NCBI GenBank assembly: GCA_910577045.1
Contig: CAJTLB010000001.1
Span: 186,001-250,000, forward strand
Direction: 5' to 3'
Source: an uncultured Lachnospiraceae bacterium
GTDB lineage: Bacteria; Bacillota; Clostridia; Lachnospirales; Lachnospiraceae
Length of the DNA stretch: 64,000 nt
The notes below the pieces were generated by a model. That model saw only the letters and a list, made by a program, of their open reading frames with translations, did no database searches and had not been told where the DNA came from. Of the stretch, positions 50,728 to 58,575 are shown in pieces (within the stretch, counting starts at the first letter, position 1; each line of letters opens with the position of its first letter). The position numbers and the translations under genes were made by a program.

Positions 50728-51021
50728 AAATTCATATAAAAATGGTAATCATTATATCTGGTTTCAGTTATTGCGGATACATTGATAATAGAAAATAGCT
50801 GTTCTTTTTATCCATTTTGAGTGTTTGATTTATTAAGTGAGTTTAAAAATAAATGTTGCAGAAAGAACCAGAAAAGGTGTTTAATGAATTGACTTTTTGC
50901 GTCAACCATTGTACATTAGCACACATGTTTGGTGTGGTTTGGTCTGGTTTGCTTTGTATTTGACGTTTACTTGACTCAGAATCGGCGGAAAGCCTGATTT
51001 TATGGGCTTTAGCAGATTTTG
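50728..51021. other. Non-coding right end of the element
   Basis: AT-rich, without genes. It holds TTGAC...GTCAA (50889-50905), two TTGAC units 11 bases apart (50960 and 50971) and the unit AGCCTGAT. These mirror the left-end repeats and could be recombinase-binding sites. Confidence 0.5.
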
Positions 51022-51056
51022 TTGAGGAAGCAGCGAAGGCTGGGAAATTCTAAATA
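51022..51056 (+). repeat. Right 35-bp direct repeat (attR-like)
   Basis: Exact copy of 49347-49381, carrying the last codons and stop of the GGGtGRT gene but no gene before it. Confidence 0.9.
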
Positions 51057-51090
51057 TACCTTGTAAATTGAAAATGCCAAAAGGCTGATA

Positions 51091-51125
51091 AGTACCGTAA
51101 TCTCCAGGGGTTGCGGTACTTTTTT
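51091..51125 (+). terminator. Probable original terminator of the GGGtGRT gene
   Basis: Stem AGTACCG (51091-51097) with CGGTACT (51114-51120) followed by TTTTT, 35 bases after the right repeat. It now has no gene directly upstream other than the inserted element. Confidence 0.75.
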
Positions 51126-51440
51126 ATGCCAGGAAAGGAAAATAGTAGCCAGAGAACATGGTGTAACTATAGAGCGAGTAAGGAAGAGAAAGGAAAAATA
51201 GTTGTGATGAACACTTTTTAATATATGAAGTGATAGATAAATCTGTAAATATTTCCGGGGATGTGTACAAGACATATGGGTGACATTTGCAATTTGATTG
51301 TAGGTGTTTGTTTCTCTGGATAGAGATATAGGAGGGACAAGCGAGAAAGAAAGGCTTTCAAGTTTTTGGAAACCCTTTACAAAAGTGATACTTTGAGATA
51401 AACTAAAAAGAAAAGCAGAAGGATATAGAAAGGAGTTTTT
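51126..51440. other. Gene-free stretch before the YqeY-like gene
   Basis: A short open stretch at about 51140-51202 encodes KIVAREHGVTIERVRKRKEK and then stops. It has no start or ribosome site and may be a gene remnant or chance. A promoter lies at 51376-51404. Nothing else is clear. Confidence 0.4.
51376..51404 (+). promoter_or_regulatory. Sigma-A promoter for the YqeY-like gene
   Basis: TTTACA at 51376-51381 and TAAACT at 51399-51404 with a 17-bp spacer. Confidence 0.55.
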
Positions 51441-51887
51441 ATGTCAAGAATTGATGAAGTGCGTGCACAGATGATGCAGGCAATGAAGGATAGGAAAAAA
51501 GATAGAAAGGATGCATTATCTGCCCTTTTAACAGCATTAAAGAATAAAGCAATTGATAAAAGAGAGGATTTAACTACAGAGGAAGAAGATGCAGTAGTAT
51601 TAAAGGAAATAAAATCGGTAAAGGAAACATTGGAATTAACTCCAGCAGATAGGGCAGATATTATAGAAGAATGTAAATTTAGGATTTCTGTATTTGAAGA
51701 ATTTGCGCCAAAGATGATGGGAGAAGAGGAAATTTTAAAGGTAGTAAAGGGTGTGCTTGCAGAAATGGGGATTGAGGCACCAACAGCACAAGATAAAGGT
51801 AAAATTATGAAGGAACTTATGCCAAAAGTAAAAGGAAAAGCAGATGGGAAGCTGGTAAATGAGGTAGTTGCAAAGTTAGTGCAGTAA
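51441..51887 (+). CDS. GatB/YqeY domain protein
   Basis: A 148-residue YqeY-type protein, helical throughout, related to the C-terminal tRNA-binding domain of GatB. The tract MKDRKKDRKDALSALLTALKNKAI and the ending MKELMPKVKGKADGKLVNEVV are characteristic. Free-standing YqeY proteins are widespread, and a tRNA-related role is assumed but not shown. The ribosome site AAAGGAG is upstream. The gene stands alone. Confidence 0.9.
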   Translation: MSRIDEVRAQMMQAMKDRKKDRKDALSALLTALKNKAIDKREDLTTEEEDAVVLKEIKSVKETLELTPADRADIIEECKFRISVFEEFAPKMMGEEEILKVVKGVLAEMGIEAPTAQDKGKIMKELMPKVKGKADGKLVNEVVAKLVQ

Positions 51888-51907
51888 AGGGATTCTTGAT
51901 GATGCCC

Positions 51908-51936
51908 TTGTTTCTCTTTTAGAAATATTATATAAT
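51908..51936 (+). promoter_or_regulatory. Sigma-A promoter for rhaB
   Basis: TTGTTT at 51908-51913 and a perfect TATAAT at 51931-51936 with a 17-bp spacer. Confidence 0.7.
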
Positions 51937-51987
51937 AGATACAGAAAAATTATATTTATTTACAAGATAAAAGATGGAGGAAATGGA

Positions 51988-53385
51988 ATGAGCAAGTATT
52001 ATTTAGCAGTTGATATTGGGGCTTCTAGCGGCAGGCATATTTTGGGGCATTTGGAAAATGGAAAGATGGTATTAGAAGAAATATACCGCTTTGAAAATAA
52101 ACTTGTTACTCGGAATGGGCATTTATGCTGGGAGTTTGACCGTTTATTTAAAGAGATTGTAAATGGGATAAAGAAGTGTAAAGAAATAGATAAAGTCCCT
52201 GTAAGCATGGGAATTGACACTTGGGGCGTGGATTTTGTATTATTAGATAAAGAAAATAAAGTATTAGGGGATACTGTAGCATACCGGGACAGCCGTACAG
52301 AGGGGATTGACAAGGAAGTATACAAAATTGTGCCAGAAGAGGAGCTGTATCAAAGGACTGGAATCCAAAAACAATTATTTAACTCTATCTATCAGTTATA
52401 TGCCATTAAACTAAGTAATCCAGAGTATTTGGAACAAGCGGAATCTTTTTTAATGGTTCCAGAGTATTTTAATTTCCTTTTAACCGGGATAAAAAAGAAT
52501 GAGTATACTAATGCGACAACAGGGCAGCTTGTGCATGCAAAGACAAAGACATGGGACAAGGAAATGTTAGAGAAATTAGGGTTAAATACAAAGATGTTTG
52601 GGGAATTATGCCTTCCAAAAACTTCTGTTGGCATGTTAAAAGAGGAGATTAAGGCAGAGGTTGGCTTTGACCTTGAAGTAGTGCTTCCTGCAACGCATGA
52701 TACAGGGTCTGCAGTCCTTGCCGTGCCAGCAAATGATGATGATTTTATTTATTTAAGTTCTGGCACATGGTCTTTAATGGGAATTGAGCGTTTGGAGCCA
52801 GATTGTTCAATGAAAAGCAAGGATTTAAACTTTACAAACGAGGGTGGTTATGAGTATCGGTTCCGTTATTTAAAGAATATTATGGGCTTATGGATGTTAC
52901 AGAATGTAAAAAGGGAATTAAATAACCAGTATAGTTTCCCAGAACTTGCAGATTTGGCAAAAAAAGCGGCAGATTTCCCTTCAGTTGTAGATGTAAATGA
53001 TGCAAGCTTTTTGGCGCCTGACAGTATGTTAAATGCAGTAAGTGCTTATTGTGAAAAGTCTGGGCAGCAGGTGCCAAAGGATCTTTCTGAGCAATTAGCT
53101 TGTATTTACCATAGTTTGGCAAAGAGTTATGCAGAAACAGTGGCAGGCATTGAGGAAATTACAGGCAAGACGTATTCCCGTTTACATATTGTAGGCGGCG
53201 GATGCCAGGATAATTACTTAAATAAGCTGACAAAGGAAAGTACGGGGAAAGAAGTATATGCAGGGCCAATTGAAGGAACTGCGCTTGGCAATTTAATGGC
53301 ACAGATGTTAAAATCTGGGGAGTTCCAAACACTTCCAGAGGCCCGTACTGCAATTGCTGCTTCTTTTGATATTAAGAAAGTATAA
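51988..53385 (+). CDS. rhaB: Rhamnulokinase
   Basis: A 465-residue FGGY-family sugar kinase of the rhamnulokinase branch, which phosphorylates L-rhamnulose. The N-terminal ATP-fold motif is AVDIGASSGRHILGHLENG; IDTWGVDFVLLD and YRDSRTEG carry substrate-site residues. ATHDTGSAVLAVPA and HIVGGGCQDNYLN are the later phosphate-binding parts. No other rhamnose genes are next to it, so regulation with the rest of the pathway cannot be seen. Ribosome site TGGAGG lies before the start. Confidence 0.9.
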   Translation: MSKYYLAVDIGASSGRHILGHLENGKMVLEEIYRFENKLVTRNGHLCWEFDRLFKEIVNGIKKCKEIDKVPVSMGIDTWGVDFVLLDKENKVLGDTVAYRDSRTEGIDKEVYKIVPEEELYQRTGIQKQLFNSIYQLYAIKLSNPEYLEQAESFLMVPEYFNFLLTGIKKNEYTNATTGQLVHAKTKTWDKEMLEKLGLNTKMFGELCLPKTSVGMLKEEIKAEVGFDLEVVLPATHDTGSAVLAVPANDDDFIYLSSGTWSLMGIERLEPDCSMKSKDLNFTNEGGYEYRFRYLKNIMGLWMLQNVKRELNNQYSFPELADLAKKAADFPSVVDVNDASFLAPDSMLNAVSAYCEKSGQQVPKDLSEQLACIYHSLAKSYAETVAGIEEITGKTYSRLHIVGGGCQDNYLNKLTKESTGKEVYAGPIEGTALGNLMAQMLKSGEFQTLPEARTAIAASFDIKKV

Positions 53386-53403
53386 AAATGTTTTTAGGCT
53401 TTT

Positions 53404-53430
53404 CCGCCGGGCAGATTGTCCGGCGGTTAT
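53404..53430 (+). terminator. GC-rich hairpin after rhaB
   Basis: Perfect stem CCGCCGG (53404-53410) with CCGGCGG (53420-53426), followed by only a weak TTATT tract. It is probably a terminator. Confidence 0.55.
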
Positions 53431-53446
53431 TGGTTAGGAGAAATAA

Positions 53447-54595
53447 ATGGACGGAATAGGACAAGATTTACAAGAAGAATTAGAATATCATTTAATTCCC
53501 ATAAATAAAAGAGAAAAGGAATTTTCTAGAGAAGAACGTATCCATGCAATGACACCATTTTTATTACGTTGGTATAGAAAACAAAGAAGGATTCTTCCAT
53601 GGAGGGAGAATCCTATTCCTTATTATGTATGGATTTCAGAAATTATGTTACAACAGACTAGGGTAGAGGCTGTAAAGCCATATTTTGAAAGGTTTACTAA
53701 AACATTGCCAGAAATCGGTGCGCTGGCGGAAGTAGAGGAAGAGGTATTGTTAAAGTTGTGGGAGGGGTTGGGATATTATAACCGTGCAAGGAATTTAAAA
53801 AAGGCAGCACAAATTGTAATGGAACAATTTAATGGCAGGCTTCCAGATAATTATGAGAAATTATTAACATTGCCAGGAATAGGGTCTTATACTGCAGGCG
53901 CAATTGCATCAATTGCATATGGGATTCCAGTTCCCGCCGTAGATGGAAATGTATTAAGGGTATTTTCTAGGTTAATGGCAGATAATAGGGATATTTTAAA
54001 CCAGTCCGTAAAAAAAGAACTGGAAATGTTTTTAAAAGAGAATATGCCTAAAAAAGAGGCGGCAGCTTTTAACCAAGCACTTATGGAAATAGGGGCAATG
54101 GTCTGTTTGCCAAATGGGGAGCCAAAATGTATGGAATGTCCTTTATCCCCGTTTTGCCAGGCACATGCTGACAAAACAGAGCTTCAATATCCAGTAAAAA
54201 AAGCAAAAAAGAAAAGAAGGGTTGAAGAAAGGACGGTTCTACTTATTTGTAGGAATGGCACGGAGTTTGTATTAGAAAAAAGAGAAGAGAAAGGGCTTTT
54301 AGCAGGTTTATATGAATTCCCTAATTTTCTTGGGCCGTTTTCCGAGGAGGAAATAAAACAATATTTAAAGGGACATGGGCTGGCTTTAAAGAAAATAGTG
54401 CCGCTTGGTTTTGCGAAACATATTTTTTCTCATGTAGAGTGGCATATGGCAGGATATGAAGTAGAGGTAAAAGAAATAAAAGATAAGAAGACCGATTTAT
54501 TATTTGTAGAATTAGAGAAACTTCGTACAGAATATCCAATACCAAATGCGTTTGCTGCATATAAAAAACATCTTGGGCTTTTAGAAGGTAAATAG
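53447..54595 (+). CDS. mutY: A/G-specific adenine glycosylase
   Basis: A 382-residue MutY, which removes adenine mispaired with 8-oxoguanine. The helix-hairpin-helix motif is LLTLPGIGSYTAGAIASIAYG with the catalytic aspartate in VPAVDGNVLRVFSRL. The four-cysteine iron-sulfur loop is CLPNGEPKCMECPLSPFC. A NUDIX-like C-terminal domain (FVLEKREEKGLLAGLYEFPN) recognises the damaged base. An N-terminal extension of about 30 residues is unusual but has a good ribosome site (TAGGAGA). Confidence 0.94.
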   Translation: MDGIGQDLQEELEYHLIPINKREKEFSREERIHAMTPFLLRWYRKQRRILPWRENPIPYYVWISEIMLQQTRVEAVKPYFERFTKTLPEIGALAEVEEEVLLKLWEGLGYYNRARNLKKAAQIVMEQFNGRLPDNYEKLLTLPGIGSYTAGAIASIAYGIPVPAVDGNVLRVFSRLMADNRDILNQSVKKELEMFLKENMPKKEAAAFNQALMEIGAMVCLPNGEPKCMECPLSPFCQAHADKTELQYPVKKAKKKRRVEERTVLLICRNGTEFVLEKREEKGLLAGLYEFPNFLGPFSEEEIKQYLKGHGLALKKIVPLGFAKHIFSHVEWHMAGYEVEVKEIKDKKTDLLFVELEKLRTEYPIPNAFAAYKKHLGLLEGK

Positions 54596-54626
54596 AAAAA
54601 GATGGGTAAGAAATTTTTTTCCACCA

Positions 54627-54655
54627 TTGACTTCTTGGGAAGAATCCTTTACAAT
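54627..54655 (+). promoter_or_regulatory. Sigma-A promoter for the lipid kinase gene
   Basis: TTGACT at 54627-54632 and TACAAT at 54650-54655 with a 17-bp spacer. Confidence 0.7.
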
Positions 54656-54692
54656 GTTGTTTAGGTGTACATACTGGGAAGGAGGATACAAT

Positions 54693-55583
54693 ATGAAAAA
54701 AATGCTGTTTATTGTAAATCCTAGGTCGGGAAAAGGACAAATTAAAAGTAGCCTATTGGAAATCCTTGATATTTTCCATAAGGCGGGATATGAGTCGACT
54801 GTGCACATTACCCAGGATGTGCTAGATGCAAAAGAGACAGTAAAAGCAAAAGCCGCAGAGTATGACAGCATTGCCTGCAGTGGTGGGGATGGGACTTTAA
54901 ATGAAACGGTATCAGGATTATTAGAAGCAGGTGTTTCAGTGCCACTTTGTTATATTCCAGCAGGTTCCACAAATGATTTTGCCTCTAGTCTAAAAATACC
55001 AAAGAATATGAAAAAAGCTGCCAGCCTAATTGCCGATGGAAGGCAGTTTCAGTGTGATGTAGGTTCATTTAATGAACGCTACTTTAATTATGTGGCAGCC
55101 TTCGGTGCTTTTACGGAGGTTTCTTATGCTACACCCCAGCAGATGAAGAATGTCTTGGGGTACCAGGCGTATATAATAGAAGGCATGAAAAAGCTCACTT
55201 CAATTAAACCAGCAACAATGATTGTAGAGCATGATGGGGAACGGATTGAAGGTGAGTTTTTATATGGTATGATTAGTAACTCTACGTCAGTGGGCGGCTT
55301 TAAGAAGCTGGTAGGGAAATCAGTACAAATGGATGATGGCGTGTTTGAAGTTACATTAATCAGGAAACCTAAGAGCACACTAGAATTGCAAGATATATTG
55401 ACTTCTATTATTGCTGCAGATATGTCTTCGGAAGCGCTTTTTACCTTTAAGGCTTCCCAGCTTACTATTTATTCTCCAGCAGAAGTGCCATGGGTATTAG
55501 ATGGAGAGTATGGAGGTGCTCCAAGAGAGGTCCAGGTAAAAGTAAAAGAAAAGGCACTGGCAATTTTTAGCCCACAAGATTAA
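54693..55583 (+). CDS. Diacylglycerol/lipid kinase family protein (YegS/DgkB-like)
   Basis: A 296-residue lipid kinase of the diacylglycerol kinase catalytic family. The nucleotide site is seen in IVNPRSGKGQ and ACSGGDGTLNETVSGLLEA; PAGSTNDFASSLKIP follows. It probably phosphorylates diacylglycerol or a related lipid at the membrane. The start at 54693 has GGAAGGAGG upstream. The earlier in-frame TTG at 54627 is the -35 element of its promoter. It is followed by rpoD after 54 bases. Confidence 0.92.
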   Translation: MKKMLFIVNPRSGKGQIKSSLLEILDIFHKAGYESTVHITQDVLDAKETVKAKAAEYDSIACSGGDGTLNETVSGLLEAGVSVPLCYIPAGSTNDFASSLKIPKNMKKAASLIADGRQFQCDVGSFNERYFNYVAAFGAFTEVSYATPQQMKNVLGYQAYIIEGMKKLTSIKPATMIVEHDGERIEGEFLYGMISNSTSVGGFKKLVGKSVQMDDGVFEVTLIRKPKSTLELQDILTSIIAADMSSEALFTFKASQLTIYSPAEVPWVLDGEYGGAPREVQVKVKEKALAIFSPQD

Positions 55584-55637
55584 GAGTGTGGGCAATAGTG
55601 CTAATCGAAAGATGGGAATAAGAAAGGGACGTTATAC

Positions 55638-56768
55638 GTGGAAAACGAAAGAGATGGGTTTATTGAGAAATTAAAAAAACTGGTAGAATTGGGAAATTCC
55701 AAAAAAGGGATTTTAGAAGTTGAAGAAATTAATGATTTCTTTAAAAATGAAAACCTTTCATTAGAACAGTTGGAATTTATTTACCAATATCTGGAAGATA
55801 ATAAAATAGATGTTCTTCGGATTATGGATGCAGATGCCTTGGTAGATGATGATTTACTCTTAGATAAAGATGATGATATTTTTATGGAAGAGGAAGAAGA
55901 GGAAATTGATTTAGATGCTATTGATTTATTAGAGGGGATTGGTACAGAAGATCCTGTGCGTATGTATCTAAAAGAGATTGGTACGGTGCCCTTATTAAGT
56001 GCAGATGAGGAATTGGAATTAGCAAAGCGGAAATCTGCTGGGGATACCTATGCAAAAGAAAGATTAATTGAATCAAATCTTCGTTTAGTAGTCAGTATTG
56101 CAAAGCGGTATACAGGCCGTGGAATGAGTTTTTTGGATTTAGTGCAAGAAGGAAATTTAGGGTTAATTAAGGGTGTAGAAAAATTTGATTATGAAAAGGG
56201 ATATAAGTTAAGTACCTATGCTACGTGGTGGATCCGCCAGTCTGTAACACGTGCGCTTGCTGATCAGGCTAGGACAATCCGGGTGCCAGTACATATGGTA
56301 GAAACGATTAATAAGATGTCCAAGATGCAAAGGAAGCTTACATTAGAGCTTGGTTATGAACCAACAACGACAGAATTAGCAGAAGCCCTTAATATGTCAG
56401 AGGATAAAGTAATAGAGATTATGCAGATTGCAAGAGAACCAGCTTCTTTAGAAACTCCGATTGGGGAAGAGGATGATTCTAACTTAGGTGATTTTGTGGC
56501 AGATAATAATGCGCTGACACCAGAGGGGAATATAGAATCTGTAATGTTACGGGAACATATTGATACATTGTTGGAAGATTTAAAAGAAAGAGAAAAACAA
56601 GTTATTGTATTACGGTTTGGCTTATTGGATGGACATCCGCGGACTTTAGAAGAAGTAGGGAAAGAATTTAATGTTACCCGTGAGCGTATCCGCCAAATAG
56701 AAGCGAAAGCACTTAGGAAACTTAGAAATCCAGTTAGAAGTAAAAAAATAAAAGATTTTTTGCAATAG
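55638..56768 (+). CDS. rpoD: RNA polymerase primary sigma factor
   Basis: A 376-residue RpoD (sigma-A). After a region 1.1-like N-terminus and an acidic stretch (DDDIFMEEEEEEIDLDAIDL), region 1.2 begins at DPVRMYLKEIG. Regions 2 (NLRLVVSIAKRYTGRGMSFL, then KLSTYATWWIRQSVTRAL), 3 and 4 (RTLEEVGKEFNVTRERIRQI) are complete. The many TTGACA/TATAAT promoters in this window fit such a factor. The start is GTG with AAGAAAGGGA upstream. dnaG, its usual upstream neighbour, is absent here. Confidence 0.97.
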   Translation: MENERDGFIEKLKKLVELGNSKKGILEVEEINDFFKNENLSLEQLEFIYQYLEDNKIDVLRIMDADALVDDDLLLDKDDDIFMEEEEEEIDLDAIDLLEGIGTEDPVRMYLKEIGTVPLLSADEELELAKRKSAGDTYAKERLIESNLRLVVSIAKRYTGRGMSFLDLVQEGNLGLIKGVEKFDYEKGYKLSTYATWWIRQSVTRALADQARTIRVPVHMVETINKMSKMQRKLTLELGYEPTTTELAEALNMSEDKVIEIMQIAREPASLETPIGEEDDSNLGDFVADNNALTPEGNIESVMLREHIDTLLEDLKEREKQVIVLRFGLLDGHPRTLEEVGKEFNVTRERIRQIEAKALRKLRNPVRSKKIKDFLQ

Positions 56769-56791
56769 GGCTAATTTAGCCCTATTTTTTC
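56765..56791 (+). terminator. Rho-independent terminator of rpoD
   Basis: Stem ATAGGGCTA with TAGCCCTAT around a short loop, followed by TTTTTC. Confidence 0.85.
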
Positions 56792-56819
56792 ACAAATAAA
56801 ACACAGTTTTATCAAAGAG

Positions 56820-56847
56820 TTGTCATAAATGGTTGGTATTCTATTCT
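56820..56847 (+). promoter_or_regulatory. Sigma-A promoter for the HtrA-type protease gene
   Basis: TTGTCA at 56820-56825 and TATTCT at 56842-56847 with a 16-bp spacer. Confidence 0.55.
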
Positions 56848-56883
56848 CAGATGGAAGGAAAAGATGAGAAAGGAGAAATCATT

Positions 56884-58134
56884 ATGTATCAATGGAAGAA
56901 TAAGAAAAACTGGAAAAATACCTTGCGTTTTGCAATTGCATCCGCTACATTTGGAATGGTGTTTGGTTTTGGGGTGCTGACTTATTCAAAAGAAGGCATA
57001 CAAAAACCTGTTACAGAAGTAGAAGCAGCAACACAAGCTACTATAGAGGACAATAAAGAAAAGGATCAAGAAAGGGCAGCAGAGGCAATGGCTGCTTCTA
57101 TTAGCCAGACAGATTTAAGTAAAGTAAAAGGGAATGTAATTGATGTTTCCAATATTGTAGAAGCAGCAATGCCTTCCGTAGTAGCGGTGAATTGTGTTAC
57201 TTATGTACAAGGCAGTAATTTATATTATGGGTTTTACCCATATGGAAACAATGCAGTAAAGGAGCAAAATTCTTGTGGGACAGGCATTATTATTGGGGAG
57301 AGCAATGAAAATTTAATGGTGCTTACCAATAACCATGTTATTGAAGATACAGATAAAGTTTCTATTGTATTTTCAGATGGGGCTGAAGTAGAAGGTTCTG
57401 TATTGGGAAGTGATGCAGATGCAGATATTGCCATTGTTTTAGTCCCGCTTGCGAATATTTCTGCAGAAACCCGTTCTACAATAAAAATAGCGACTCTTGG
57501 TGATTCAGACGGAGTACGGGTTGGAGAAGCAGCAATCGCTATTGGCAACGCGTTGGGATATGGGCAATCTGTTACAACAGGAGTGATTAGTGCAGTAAGC
57601 CGTGATGTAAAATTAACAGATAAAACAATGACATTAATCCAGACGGATGCAGCAATTAATGGCGGGAATAGTGGAGGGCCTTTATTAAATGCTTCTGGCG
57701 AAGTAATTGGCATTAATACTGTGAAATATGCAGCAAGCGGCGTAGAGGGCATGGGCTATGCAATCCCTATTACAAATGCAAAGCCGATTATCCAGAATAT
57801 TATAGATGACAGTAATAAAAGTGGGCAAGAACAGGGGGAGGCTATGTTTGGGATATATGGCTTTGATGTCCCTGAACAGCACCAGAGAATGTATCAAATG
57901 CCAGAAGGAGTATTTGTCTATGGGGTGTTAGAAGGTTCTCCTGCACAGAAATACAATATTAATCCAGGAAGTATTATTACAGCAATTGATGGAAAGGCTA
58001 TTGCCAATATGGAAGCTTTAACAGCAACATTACAAGAACATCAGCCAGGGGATACCATAAATGTAACTTTGATGGTGCCTAGAAATTCTCAATATACAGA
58101 AGAAACAATCCAAGTAGTATTAGCAGCACGTTAA
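56884..58134 (+). CDS. HtrA/DegP-type serine protease (S1C)
   Basis: A 416-residue membrane-anchored protease with one N-terminal helix (about residues 14-34) and its catalytic domain outside. The triad is complete: His151 in VLTNNHVIED, Asp181 in DADIAIV and Ser263 in NGGNSGGPLL. A single PDZ domain closes the protein (VYGVLEGSPAQKYNINPG). HtrA proteases degrade or refold damaged exported proteins. The start at 56884 has AAAGGAG upstream. A small gene follows after 16 bases. Confidence 0.93.
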   Translation: MYQWKNKKNWKNTLRFAIASATFGMVFGFGVLTYSKEGIQKPVTEVEAATQATIEDNKEKDQERAAEAMAASISQTDLSKVKGNVIDVSNIVEAAMPSVVAVNCVTYVQGSNLYYGFYPYGNNAVKEQNSCGTGIIIGESNENLMVLTNNHVIEDTDKVSIVFSDGAEVEGSVLGSDADADIAIVLVPLANISAETRSTIKIATLGDSDGVRVGEAAIAIGNALGYGQSVTTGVISAVSRDVKLTDKTMTLIQTDAAINGGNSGGPLLNASGEVIGINTVKYAASGVEGMGYAIPITNAKPIIQNIIDDSNKSGQEQGEAMFGIYGFDVPEQHQRMYQMPEGVFVYGVLEGSPAQKYNINPGSIITAIDGKAIANMEALTATLQEHQPGDTINVTLMVPRNSQYTEETIQVVLAAR

Positions 58135-58150
58135 GTAGAAAGGAAGAAAA

Positions 58151-58387
58151 ATGGCAAGAGAGATGGATTTCCGGATGAGCCGGCCTGGGCTTTTAGAGGC
58201 AGGCGATAAGGTAGAATTATATGAATCTACATTAAATACGTTAGAAGGGACAATGTATTATTATACAATAGAACCAGCCCTTGCCATGTCCAATAATACG
58301 CTGCAGCCTTTAGACAAGTTAAAAGGGACAGTAAAGAAGGTTAGCGAAGATGGGAGTGAATGGACTGTTACGGTATTAATAGAGTGA
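58151..58387 (+). CDS. Small conserved-looking hypothetical protein
   Basis: A 78-residue soluble protein starting MAREMDFRMSRPGLLEAGDK and predicted to be mostly beta strand (VKKVSEDGSEWTVTVLIE at the end). It sits 16 bases after the protease gene with site AAAGGAAG, so it is probably cotranscribed. I recognise no family. The regular mixture of residues and the good ribosome site make it a likely real gene. Confidence 0.6.
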   Translation: MAREMDFRMSRPGLLEAGDKVELYESTLNTLEGTMYYYTIEPALAMSNNTLQPLDKLKGTVKKVSEDGSEWTVTVLIE

Positions 58388-58452
58388 GCGTTTGGTTGTT
58401 TGGTAGCTTTGCAGGTTTGTAGGCCTGCTAAGAAATAGATATAACCGCATAC

Positions 58453-58481
58453 TTGAATAAAATAGAATAAAGTGTTATGAT
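58453..58481 (+). promoter_or_regulatory. Sigma-A promoter for the zinc-ribbon membrane protein gene
   Basis: TTGAAT at 58453-58458 and TATGAT at 58476-58481 with a 17-bp spacer. Confidence 0.7.
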
Positions 58482-58484
58482 AAA

Positions 58485-58523
58485 AAGGCATACAATATCT
58501 TGCAGCAGAGGTTTGTATGCCTT
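58485..58523 (+). promoter_or_regulatory. 5' leader stem-loop
   Basis: Perfect 11-bp arms AAGGCATACAA (58485-58495) and TTGTATGCCTT (58513-58523) begin at the expected transcription start. There is no T-run, so it is more likely an mRNA-stabilising or regulatory stem than a terminator. Confidence 0.55.
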
Positions 58524-58575
58524 AATCTATGTTATTTATGGGCAGGTAATGTCTCGAGAAAAGGGAGGAAGAAGA

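Larger units (their letters stand above)
49347..51056. mobile_element. Small integrated element in the 3' end of the GGGtGRT gene
   Basis: About 1.7 kb lies between exact 35-bp direct repeats. The left repeat completes the GGGtGRT gene; the right one is a bare 3' gene end followed by what looks like the original terminator (51091-51125). Inside are short repeats near both ends, a degraded gene fragment, and a RelA/SpoT-fold gene with an overlapping small gene. Codon use inside leans towards CTG and CGG, unlike the TTA-rich flanking genes. Site-specific integration by a tyrosine recombinase is the simplest reading. No integrase is present, so it is non-autonomous or a deletion remnant. Confidence 0.8.

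Noticed and set aside
51126..51202. A short gene between the element and the YqeY-like gene
   Set aside because: The protein-like stretch lacks a start codon and ribosome site and is too short to separate from chance.
57234..57752. A 172-residue minus-strand frame
   Set aside because: It is the antisense of the HtrA catalytic domain, with a Ser/Pro-rich shadow composition.
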